The notes beneath the pieces were generated by a model. It did no database searches and had not been told where the DNA came from. It worked only from the letters and a program-made list of their open reading frames with translations. Shown piece by piece: positions 1 to 4,844 of a DNA stretch of 9,207 nt; the stretch's first letter is position 1, and the number at the start of each line of letters is the position of its first letter. The position numbers were made by a program, and so were the translations under genes. This DNA is from an uncultured Oscillospiraceae bacterium (GTDB taxonomy: Bacteria > Bacillota > Clostridia > Oscillospirales > Ruminococcaceae), in the NCBI GenBank assembly GCA_950097605.1, contig CATNEU010000031.1:1-9207 (forward strand), in the 5' to 3' direction.

Positions 1-1
1 T

Positions 2-394
2 GCGTTGATGTTTGCTTTCAAGCTGGCGTTTGCGGACGAGCCGCAGCCCTATATCAGCAGAGATACACAGGGCCAAAGGGTATACGGCTCGTTCAGCCGG
101 TATGACCTGCTGGAGAAAGGCCCGGACGGCTGCTGGCGCTATGCGGATGCGGTTGTGTTTTCGGTGGACGCTTCGGGCGGGTTTGCGGGAGACAGAATGT
201 ATCTGTACGAGCAGGCCATCCGGCTGTATGAGCAGGGGGCCTTTGGAGAAAGCAGCGGACGGGACGCCAAGGCCAGGCTCTGGCAGGTGCTGGAGTCGTT
301 GCATTATCCAATGGCTGGGGAGATCCGTGCGCAGCTTGAGGAGCAGGCTGGAAAACAGGCGGTGGATGCACCCGCCGGGGAGGTGAGGCAATGA
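2..394 (+). CDS. Phage portal protein, C-terminal part (5' end outside window)
   Basis: The reading frame is open from the left edge and ends at TGA 392-394, so this is the last 130 or so residues of a longer gene. TTG 5 and ATG 8 lie inside it and are probably not the true start. The visible part has the pattern I associate with the C-terminus of portal proteins in Clostridia prophages: an aromatic-rich segment (YGSFSRYDLLEK), then a 'VVFSVDASGG' segment, then helices ending in 'LWQVLESLHYPMAGEI', and a charged tail. A portal is the dodecameric ring at the capsid vertex through which DNA is packaged. Position supports the call, because scaffold-like and major capsid genes follow on the same strand. 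The stop overlaps the next start (ATGA at 391-394), showing translational coupling. The identification rests on remembered family patterns and gene order, and the diagnostic N-terminal domain is not visible. Confidence 0.6.
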   Translation, partial: ALMFAFKLAFADEPQPYISRDTQGQRVYGSFSRYDLLEKGPDGCWRYADAVVFSVDASGGFAGDRMYLYEQAIRLYEQGAFGESSGRDAKARLWQVLESLHYPMAGEIRAQLEEQAGKQAVDAPAGEVRQ

Positions 395-690
395 ACATCC
401 CGTTTCACAGGCATAAACTGACCGAGGAGGAACAGACGCTTGCCTATGACGGTTCCGTACAACTGCGTGAGCTGCAAATATACAACGGCGGCGGCGCGCC
501 CGTCTACATACGGTTGGACGGCGGCGCCTGCGACAGCAACGCGGAGACCGAGGACGGCAGCAAAACGGTGGAAATCCCGCCGGACAAGACCTGGACGGCG
601 GTCAACGAGCCGTTTGGCAAGAGCGTCCGCTCGATCCGGGTAAAGGGAGAGATTGGCACCGTGCTCCAGGTCAAGAGTGTGGAGGTCTAG
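391..690 (+). CDS. Small beta-rich phage head-operon protein, function unknown
   Basis: This 99-aa protein starts at ATG 391, which overlaps the upstream stop, and GGGGAGGTGAGG lies just before it. I do not recognise a named family. After a short charged N-terminus (MNIPFHRHKLTEEEQ), the rest alternates hydrophobic and polar residues with Gly/Asp turns (IYNGGGAPVYIRLDGG and similar), as in a compact beta sandwich. It has no signal peptide, membrane segment or cysteine pair; the single Cys is in 'GGACDSN'. Its place between portal and scaffold genes suggests a virion-associated role such as a decoration, spike or connector protein. That is inference from position and predicted fold only. It belongs to the same head operon as its neighbours. 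Confidence 0.7.
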   Translation: MNIPFHRHKLTEEEQTLAYDGSVQLRELQIYNGGGAPVYIRLDGGACDSNAETEDGSKTVEIPPDKTWTAVNEPFGKSVRSIRVKGEIGTVLQVKSVEV

Positions 691-721
691 CGCGGGGCGG
701 ATAGAAATTGGAGGGGTGAAG

Positions 722-856
722 ATGAACGGCTATCAAAAGAAGGTTTCAAACGCGGGCGCGCAGTTTGTGCCCGCAGACAAGCCCGCTGGAAAGGCGAAGC
801 AGCCGCAGGTGAAAAAAGGCGGCGATTTGCGGAGCGGGAAGGACGCCAGACAATAG
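722..856 (+). CDS. 44-aa basic protein of the phage head operon, unknown
   Basis: The start is ATG 722, because TTGGAGGGGTGAAG directly precedes it; longer in-frame starts such as 653 would overlap the previous gene without a comparable site. The product is very basic and polar (nine Lys and two Arg in 44 residues) and rich in Gly, Ala and Gln, with no obvious hydrophobic core. It is therefore probably disordered alone, or binds nucleic acid or an acidic partner. I do not recognise a family. It sits 31 bp after the beta-rich gene and 33 bp before the scaffold-like gene, inside the head operon. The good ribosome binding site and tight spacing are the main evidence that it is real. Confidence 0.55.
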   Translation: MNGYQKKVSNAGAQFVPADKPAGKAKQPQVKKGGDLRSGKDARQ

Positions 857-889
857 AAAGACACATCGTTTTGTCAAGGGGGGATCAGG

Positions 890-1486
890 ATGCGAGAAAA
901 GTCATTGCGGCTGTCGATGCAATTTTTTGCGCAGGTGGCAGAAGAACAAGCCGGATCAATTGCAGAGGATGCGCAGCAGGAAGTTCCGGCGGCAGAAAGC
1001 GCCGCTGAACCGGCGCGCGGCGAGGCCTGTCCGGCGGCTCCGGAACAGCCGCCGGACGAATTGGCCGCCTGTGTGGCGGAACAGCTGCAAAACCATCCGG
1101 CGATGCAGCGCCTCGAAAAGGCCTTGGCGGAAGCCGGCCTGCAGGCGCTGTCCGCCGCGTTTCCGGAGGCGGGCATCCGCTCGGAGGCGGATTTGCAGGG
1201 TATGGAAAACTATGCGGCGTTTGCAGCGTATTTGCTGCGCGGCCTGAGCTATCCGGACGCCTATCTGCTGGCGAACCGGGAGCGGGTTTTTGCGCAGAAG
1301 CAGCAGGCCGCGCGGCAGAAAGCCCTTGTGGAACGCGAGGGTAAAGCGCATCTGCGGGCGACCGGCAGCGGCGCGGCGGTCGAGGAGGTCTGCGTGCCGG
1401 CGGACACGATGCGGTTCTATAAACAGTTGTTTCCATCCTGGAGTGAAAGCCGGATTCGCAGGCACTATCAGCAGGCGCAGGGATAA
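890..1486 (+). CDS. Putative phage capsid scaffolding protein
   Basis: This 198-aa protein lies immediately upstream of the major capsid gene, the usual place for a scaffold. The start is ATG 890 after AAGGGGGGATCAGG. A short basic N-terminus (MREKSLRLSMQFF) leads into an acidic Ala/Glu/Gln/Pro-rich low-complexity stretch (about residues 15-65), then amphipathic helices (about 66-150), and a basic C-terminal segment (FYKQLFPSWSESRIRRHYQQ) that looks like a helix-turn-helix. Scaffolds commonly have this acidic, helical body with a positively charged C-terminal capsid-binding helix. I see no protease motif. Such proteins guide procapsid assembly inside the shell and then leave. The call depends on composition and position, since scaffolds diverge too fast for motif recognition; a head-assembly protein of another kind is possible. 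Confidence 0.6.
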   Translation: MREKSLRLSMQFFAQVAEEQAGSIAEDAQQEVPAAESAAEPARGEACPAAPEQPPDELAACVAEQLQNHPAMQRLEKALAEAGLQALSAAFPEAGIRSEADLQGMENYAAFAAYLLRGLSYPDAYLLANRERVFAQKQQAARQKALVEREGKAHLRATGSGAAVEEVCVPADTMRFYKQLFPSWSESRIRRHYQQAQG

Positions 1487-1530
1487 CGCCGCATGCGCCG
1501 GGAGCGGCGGCGATACAGAAGAAAGCGGGG

Positions 1531-2562
1531 ATGAAGGGTTTGTCAGAAATTGTTTTTTCTAAGTCCAGCGGGGTCAACGACAGCATTTTTGGAAAGTCGC
1601 AGGAGCCGATCCGGGCGGTTGTGGAGCAGAATGTGGAGAGCTTTGAAAAGGCCTCGATGATCGAACGGGTTTACTGCATGGACACGACCGATTCGTTTGC
1701 GGAGAAGTATACGAGCGAGACCTCTTTGGGAAATTTTAAGCCGGTGGGAGAGAACGGGGAGAATCCACGCACTTCCTTCCGCGAAGGCTATGCGCAGGTG
1801 ATCGAGCCGGATACTTGGAAAAACTCGTTTGAGGTGACCCAGGAAATGGTGGAGGACGCCAAGATGGGAAAGATCCGCTCCAAAGCCAGCGCGTTTACGC
1901 TGTCGTACAACCGCACCAGGGAGCTGTTTGCCGCCACGATGTTCGCAGGGGGCGTGGGCAATACGGTCACGTTTGAAGGAAAAACCTACAGCACCAAGGC
2001 GGCGGACGGCAAGCCGCTGTTTTCCACGGCCCATACTTCGGTCACGGAGGGCTGCGCGGACCAGAGCAACCTGTTCGACGCGGATTTTTCCTATGACGCG
2101 CTGTGCTATCTGGAGGAGGCCATGCAGGGCTATCGGGACGACGACGGCAATCTTTTGAACATTATGCCGGATACCATTGTGATCCCCAACAGCGCAAAGC
2201 TGAAAAAAGCAGTTTTTGAGGCGGTTGGAGCGGATGGCATTCCCACAACCGCAAACCATTCGATGAACTACCAGCTCGGCAGGTGGAATGTGGTGGTGTG
2301 GCCGTATTTGCCGGTGGTTGCGGGTGTGACGGCAGGCAAAAACGCTTGGTATCTGCTCGACAGCCAGTTCAACCAGGCGTATATGGGGCTGATCTGGCTG
2401 GACAGGGTGAAACTCACGGTCAAGTCCTATATCGACGAGACGACCGACGCAAATATTTTCAAGGGCCGCGCGCGGTTTGGCGTGGGCTTTAACAACTGGA
2501 GATGCGCGGCCATGTGCGGGCCGGGGATCTCGGGCGCAACGGCGCTGCTGCCCTCGGTTTGA
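1531..2562 (+). CDS. Phage major capsid protein (HK97-fold, Mu gpT-like type)
   Basis: This 343-aa protein has the layout of major head proteins related to the Mu gpT-like group. An N-terminal helical arm (about 1-50) is followed by a conserved segment around 'SFEVTQEMVEDAKMGKI' (about 90-110), a beta-hairpin region with 'GKPLFSTAHTS' (about 160-170), 'MPDTIVIPNSAKLKKAVFEA' in the core, and a C-terminal part with 'WYLLDSQFNQAYMGLIWLDR' and 'KGRARFGVGFNNWRC'. It forms the icosahedral shell. ATG 1531 is used because homologues begin near this 'GLSEI' segment, but the ribosome binding site is poor: GGGG abuts the ATG, and TTG 1540 is an alternative. The gene is full length and undamaged. The terminator at 2586 follows 23 bp after the stop, and no tail or connector gene comes next. 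Confidence 0.85.
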   Translation: MKGLSEIVFSKSSGVNDSIFGKSQEPIRAVVEQNVESFEKASMIERVYCMDTTDSFAEKYTSETSLGNFKPVGENGENPRTSFREGYAQVIEPDTWKNSFEVTQEMVEDAKMGKIRSKASAFTLSYNRTRELFAATMFAGGVGNTVTFEGKTYSTKAADGKPLFSTAHTSVTEGCADQSNLFDADFSYDALCYLEEAMQGYRDDDGNLLNIMPDTIVIPNSAKLKKAVFEAVGADGIPTTANHSMNYQLGRWNVVVWPYLPVVAGVTAGKNAWYLLDSQFNQAYMGLIWLDRVKLTVKSYIDETTDANIFKGRARFGVGFNNWRCAAMCGPGISGATALLPSV

Positions 2563-2585
2563 TACGACGCTGGGACAAAACGTTA

Positions 2586-2627
2586 AAAAAGGGACTGGGT
2601 TTTCCGCGGAAAATCCAGTCCCTTTTT
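2586..2627 (+). terminator. Strong rho-independent terminator ending the head operon
   Basis: This is a 42-bp palindrome with 21-base arms meeting at CCGCGG (2604-2609). All pairs match except one G-T wobble (2599/2614). The arms begin with AAAAA and end with TTTTT, so the hairpin should stop transcription in either direction. It begins 23 bp after the capsid stop codon. Confidence 0.9.
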
Positions 2628-2632
2628 CTGTG

Positions 2633-2661
2633 TATGTCGGCAGGCCTGTCCGGCCAACATA
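2633..2661. repeat. Imperfect inverted repeat between terminator and repeat array
   Basis: TATGTCGGC (2633-2641) pairs with GCCAACATA (2653-2661) at eight of nine positions, around an 11-base loop. It bridges the capsid terminator and the structured repeats that follow. No coding role is visible. Confidence 0.45.
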
Positions 2662-2734
2662 AAAATAGCCGCTGCGCACAAGCGCAGCCCGCGTGAATGC
2701 GCGGCCAAAGGCAGAGCCTTTGGGCTATTATTTT
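2661..2734 (+). repeat. Structured repeat unit A: closed cloverleaf-like fold
   Basis: The outer stem is AATAGC (2664-2669) with GCTATT (2724-2729), flanked by an A-run and a TATTTT end. Inside are three perfect hairpins in direct succession: GCTGCGC-ACAA-GCGCAGC (2671-2688), CCGCG-TGAATG-CGCGG (2689-2704) and CCAAAGGC-AGA-GCCTTTGG (2705-2723). Almost every base is paired, as in a four-way junction. The first 14 bases (AAAAATAGCCGCTG) recur at 2817 and 2916. It could be a structured RNA, a compound terminator or a mobile palindromic repeat. It is not a tRNA. Confidence 0.7.
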
Positions 2735-2741
2735 GAAACAA

Positions 2742-2809
2742 GCGCCGATCAGCGCAATATGCGCTGATTTGTGCCTGGCGGCATATGCAAATCAGAGATT
2801 TGCCGGCGC
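2742..2809 (+). repeat. Structured repeat unit B: three hairpins with an alternative fold
   Basis: GCGCCG (2742-2747) can close on CGGCGC (2804-2809). Between them lie ATCAGCGCA-ATA-TGCGCTGAT (2748-2768, nine perfect pairs), TGCC-TGGC-GGCA (2772-2783) and GCAAATC-AGA-GATTTGC (2787-2803). CTGATTTG (2764-2771) is also complementary to CAAATCAG (2788-2795), giving a competing fold that breaks the first and third hairpins. Unit B lacks the AAAAATAGCCGCTG core but shares the AGA triloop of unit A. Confidence 0.55.
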
Positions 2810-2815
2810 GGTTAT

Positions 2816-2872
2816 AAAAAATAGCCGCTGTGCAAAGCGATGTGCAGCACAAACCATGGGCCGCTATTTTTT
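2816..2872 (+). repeat. Structured repeat unit C (AAAAAATAGC/GCTATTTTTT arms)
   Basis: A perfect 10-bp inverted repeat, AAAAAATAGC (2816-2825) and GCTATTTTTT (2863-2872), encloses 37 bases. The left part, AAAAAATAGCCGCTG (2816-2830), is the second copy of the core, and a following ATGTGCA is shared with unit D. The T-run makes it terminator-like on both strands. Confidence 0.7.
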
Positions 2873-2914
2873 GTTACGGTATGGACTGAAACCCTTCAGG
2901 TTTCCTGTTGTAAT

Positions 2915-2957
2915 AAAAAATAGCCGCTGTAAAACGGATGTGCAATGTGAGCTATTT
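2915..2957 (+). repeat. Structured repeat unit D, touching the arginase promoter
   Basis: This is the third core copy, AAAAAATAGCCGCTG (2915-2929). AAATAGC (2918-2924) pairs with GCTATTT (2951-2957). The sequence after the core (TGT, then AAAACGG, then ATGTGCA) parallels unit C. The right arm shares its last two bases with the -35 box TTGACA at 2956. A separate hairpin, GAAACC-CTTCA-GGTTTC (2888-2904), lies between units C and D. Confidence 0.6.
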
Positions 2958-2984
2958 GACAGATCCATGCGCAAATATTAGAAT
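2956..2984 (+). promoter_or_regulatory. SigA-type promoter for the arginase-family gene
   Basis: A perfect -35 box TTGACA (2956-2961), a 17-bp spacer and a -10 box TAGAAT (2979-2984, five of six consensus bases) predict a start near 2991. That leaves a leader of about 55 nt before ATG 3046. It is the best promoter match in the window and gives the downstream gene expression independent of the phage operon. Confidence 0.8.
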
Positions 2985-3045
2985 GAAAAAAGCGAGTTCG
3001 TCTTAGGCTGAGATAGCGCACTTGTTTTAAGGAGGAATCTGTTAC

Positions 3046-3897
3046 ATGAAAACAATCAGATTGTTATACCCGGATCATGTCAGCGGCGGGCTGGAAACCT
3101 ATTATTTTGGTGCAAATCTGCTGACACATATATTGCCGGCAAACGACAAGCAGCCGCTTGTAAAGGTGGAAGTCGCTCCGCCTGATGGCAAAGAAAAAAC
3201 GGTAGCAGACGGAATCTATGCAAAGGACGAGGTATTCGCTGGAATCAAAGATGCCATGGAGAAGATTGATGAGGAAAAGCCGGACAGGATTATCACCATC
3301 GGTGGAAACTGTATGGTTTCTTTGGCGCCGTTCGACTACCTTCATGGACAGTATGACAATGTCGGAATCATTTGGATTGATGCGCATCCGGATGTTTCTA
3401 CCGTGAATGACGGCTATCCAAACGCGCATGCTATGGTACTTGGTTCACTGATGGGACGTGGTGCAGAACCTCTTGCAGAGATGATGAAAAACAGGAAGTT
3501 TAAGGCTGACGAAATTCTGTACGTCGGCCTGCAAAAGCTCCATGACTATCAAGAGAAGACCTTGCAAAATATGGGCGTGGACTACAAGGTGCAGACAGAT
3601 GAATTCGTATCGGATGATGCCATCAGGGAATTCATGCAGCGGTTTGATCATCTATTGATTCACCTCGATATTGACGTGCTCGACGAGCACTTTTTTCACT
3701 CCACATATTTTGCGAACAGTGAACTTGTTGGGGATGGAGCCGGCGGCGGAAAGATGACGGTCGAAAAGCTTTCCAAACTGCTGGAGTATATAACGGAAAA
3801 CGCTCGTGTTGTGGGATTTACCATTGCAGAGTATCTTCCGTTCGATGCGTACAGACTTCATAAGATGTTTTCGGAGATCCGTCTTTTTACAGAATAA
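3046..3897 (+). CDS. Arginase/agmatinase (ureohydrolase) family protein
   Basis: This 283-aa protein is of usual family length. Ureohydrolases use a two-manganese centre to release urea or related groups from arginine, agmatine or similar guanidino compounds. Visible ligand motifs are D112-A-H114-P-D116 (DAHxD), D208-x-D210 and E262 in 'TIAEYLP', and H128 fits the substrate-site HGM-type position. The first motif, normally GGDH, reads G86-G-N-C89, so a metal-ligand His is Cys. I recall family members with GGDC or GGNC, so this may be a subgroup rather than damage; the substrate is unknown. AAGGAGG at 3029-3035 supports ATG 3046, and it has its own promoter. GC is near 45% in two 60-base samples, against 57-68% in the capsid and amidohydrolase samples, which suggests transfer. 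Its end overlaps the cotJC remnant on the other strand. Confidence 0.85.
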   Translation: MKTIRLLYPDHVSGGLETYYFGANLLTHILPANDKQPLVKVEVAPPDGKEKTVADGIYAKDEVFAGIKDAMEKIDEEKPDRIITIGGNCMVSLAPFDYLHGQYDNVGIIWIDAHPDVSTVNDGYPNAHAMVLGSLMGRGAEPLAEMMKNRKFKADEILYVGLQKLHDYQEKTLQNMGVDYKVQTDEFVSDDAIREFMQRFDHLLIHLDIDVLDEHFFHSTYFANSELVGDGAGGGKMTVEKLSKLLEYITENARVVGFTIAEYLPFDAYRLHKMFSEIRLFTE

Positions 3898-4031
3898 TGC
3901 GGTGCTCCAAACAAACTGCATACCTTTTTGCAATCAGGCCCACCAAATTGCGTAATGATCACTTTTGCCATTGCGGCGTTGGGGTTTTTGATGTTGACGG
4001 GGTATTCGAGTTTCTTATCATAAGTCCACAT
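3858..4031 (-). pseudogene. cotJC: Truncated cotJC (manganese-catalase-like spore coat protein)
   Basis: ATG 4031-4029 lies 3 bp after the cotJB stop and starts a frame reading MWTYDKKLEYPVNIKNPN, then AKVIITQFGGPD. This is the unmistakable N-terminus of CotJC, a manganese-catalase-like coat protein of about 190 aa. Family members continue with a GEL..SLRYL-type segment after 'GGPD'. Here the frame reads CKKVCSLFGAPHYS instead and stops at TGA 3860-3858 after 57 codons. Homology is therefore lost near position 3933, and the last 24 codons are unrelated sequence, partly antisense to the end of the arginase gene. All residues of the ferritin-like catalytic bundle are missing, so the product cannot be a working catalase. 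The break marks the junction between the host cotJ operon and the inserted or rearranged DNA to its left. Confidence 0.82.
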
Positions 4032-4034
4032 AGA

Positions 4035-4298
4035 TTACGCCTCCCTTACGTTTTCCCACGGCCACGGATTGTCGACCCAGGTCCATCTGGTTCCGCCGGA
4101 GAAGTCGCTGTGACGGATGGGGCCGTACTTGCTGACATAGTCGGCCAGGGTTTCTTTCTGAAGCTGGAGGTATCTTTTGTAATAGTCCAGCGCTTCCTGA
4201 TCCTCAGGATGCGTATCTAAAAACAAGCTGGTTTCGACCAGGACAAAGTCGCAGATCTGCAGCCGTTTCATCAGCATCTTCTGGTTGCTATTTTCCAC
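4035..4298 (-). CDS. cotJB: Spore coat protein CotJB
   Basis: This 87-aa protein is the second gene of the cotJ operon, which encodes inner-coat proteins deposited in the mother cell during sporulation. The pattern 'LMKRLQICDFVLVETSLFLDTHPEDQEALDYY' followed by 'YGPIRHSDFSGGTRWTWVDNPWPWE' is typical of CotJB. I chose GTG 4298 as the start because AGGAGG (4313-4308) lies nine bases upstream. An in-frame TTG at 4319 has no ribosome binding site, and ATG 4277 would give a shorter form. The start lies inside the end of cotJA (11-bp overlap), so the two are translationally coupled. CotJB normally acts with CotJA and CotJC, and here the CotJC partner is broken. Confidence 0.88.
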   Translation of the reverse strand: MENSNQKMLMKRLQICDFVLVETSLFLDTHPEDQEALDYYKRYLQLQKETLADYVSKYGPIRHSDFSGGTRWTWVDNPWPWENVREA

Positions 4299-4470
4299 AG
4301 CAGACGGCCTCCTCTCCAATAAACGGTTTGTCGAGCTCTAAAAACAGTGTGCCGCGCTCGAGTGCGACGTCGGGATCGTACAACTTCTGCCATTTCTGCA
4401 TGGGAACATACGCCATTGCAAGTGGAACGTCTGCGCAGAAGGGGTCCGGCATTCTTCTCATTTCGTTCAT
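4288..4470 (-). CDS. cotJA: Spore coat-associated protein CotJA
   Basis: This 60-aa protein has the CotJA hallmark of a Pro-rich N-terminus (RRMPDPFCADVPLAMAYVPMQ), followed by 'WQKLYDPDVALERGTLFLELDKPF' and a short tail with two Cys. In the family this 'LAMAYVPMQ.....Y....AL..GT.F..L..PF' pattern is shared across Bacilli and Clostridia. The start ATG 4470 follows AAGGGAG with normal spacing. It leads the cotJA-cotJB-cotJC operon on the minus strand, and the stop overlaps the cotJB start. In Bacillus the operon is transcribed in the mother cell under SigE. The protein is needed to assemble CotJC into the coat in that organism; here it and CotJB may be orphaned because cotJC is truncated. Confidence 0.88.
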   Translation of the reverse strand: MNEMRRMPDPFCADVPLAMAYVPMQKWQKLYDPDVALERGTLFLELDKPFIGEEAVCCGK

Positions 4471-4554
4471 TCTGATTCTCCCTTCTTTTTTTGCCGCAGT
4501 ATCTGTCTGCGGCGGGAATGGCGGGATCTGCCCGCTGGATGGTCCCGTATTCTC

Positions 4555-4582
4555 ATTCTATGCGCTTTTTTTTGTCGGGTTC
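4555..4582 (-). promoter_or_regulatory. Candidate mother-cell (SigE/SigK-type) promoter for cotJ
   Basis: On the minus strand GCATAGAAT occurs 85 bp upstream of cotJA, and its CATAGAAT (4562-4555) fits the CATA-nnn-T -10 pattern of SigE and SigK. AACC lies 15 bases upstream, at the position of the short AC -35 element of SigK. No good SigE -35 is visible. The match is by eye and short. Confidence 0.35.
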
Positions 4583-4586
4583 GGCT

Positions 4587-4844
4587 TTTTTGAGAGGCCT
4601 TACCGGCAAAAAACGCGACAATGCGGTTTTTCTGTATGTTTGATGCCTGCCACAAGTGTAAAACGGCAAAAAAAACGCAAAACATTGTTTTGGCAAACGG
4701 TTTGTTCAGACAGCAAACAAAACCGGACGTCTTTGCCAGCAAAACGGGCGCGGCTATATTTTCCAAATTTTTTTATGATACTTGCGGATGCTTCGAGAGA
4801 TACTATAGATACCGCAGCCTTTTAATGTAGGGTGGAGGTAGATT
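4587..4844. other. AT-rich divergent intergenic region with small hairpins
   Basis: With the cotJ leader (4471-4586), this is a gene-free stretch of about 370 bp between divergent transcription units. CGGCAAAAAACGC (4604-4616) recurs with two more A's at 4664. Small inverted repeats are CAAAAC-ATT-GTTTTG (4678-4692) and CAAACGGTTTG near 4695. I see no convincing gene; the minus-strand frame 4467-4766 has an Arg/Lys-rich composition unlike a protein. Confidence 0.5.
4776..4805 (+). promoter_or_regulatory. Candidate forespore (SigG/SigF-like) promoter
   Basis: TGATA (4776-4780), an 18-bp spacer and GATACTA (4799-4805) resemble the SigG pattern (G-x-ATA, then CATACTA) with one mismatch in each box. 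It lies about 40 bp upstream of the TTG start at 4845. A SigA reading of the same stretch (TTGCGG, 16 bp, TATAGA) is weaker. The assignment is tentative. Confidence 0.25.

Noticed and set aside
1543..2679. Long minus-strand frame of 378 codons opposite the capsid gene
   Set aside because: It is antisense to a clearly recognised capsid protein, is His/Arg-rich as expected of a shadow frame, and crosses the terminator.
2661..2734. tRNA or tmRNA suggested by the cloverleaf shape of unit A
   Set aside because: There is no 7-bp acceptor stem with a CCA-type end, no 5-bp anticodon stem with a 7-base loop, and no GTTC T-loop sequence. Loop sizes are 4, 6 and 3.
2661..2872. Integron attC-like recombination sites
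   Set aside because: No integron integrase is in view and no paired core sites of the attC type (GTT...AAC) flank the palindromes. The single gene downstream is promoter-driven.
2661..2957. CRISPR array from the repeated core
   Set aside because: There are only three copies, at unequal spacing (155 and 99 bp), the intervening sequence is itself palindromic, and no cas gene is nearby.
2697..2981. 94-aa plus-strand frame across the repeat region
   Set aside because: It only translates the repeats (KNSRC recurs because the DNA repeat recurs), has no ribosome binding site, and runs through hairpins and a promoter.
3901..3935. Intrinsic terminator after the arginase gene
   Set aside because: ACCTTTTTG gives a T-run, but the only upstream pairing (GGTGC with GCATACC) is short and bulged, so I did not list it as a feature.
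3897..4220. 107-aa plus-strand frame after the arginase gene
   Set aside because: It is antisense to cotJB and the cotJC remnant, which have clear homology, and it has no ribosome binding site.
4467..4766. 99-aa minus-strand frame upstream of cotJA
   Set aside because: Its C-terminal half is an unnatural Arg/Lys/Ser run, no ribosome binding site is seen, and it covers the likely cotJ promoter.
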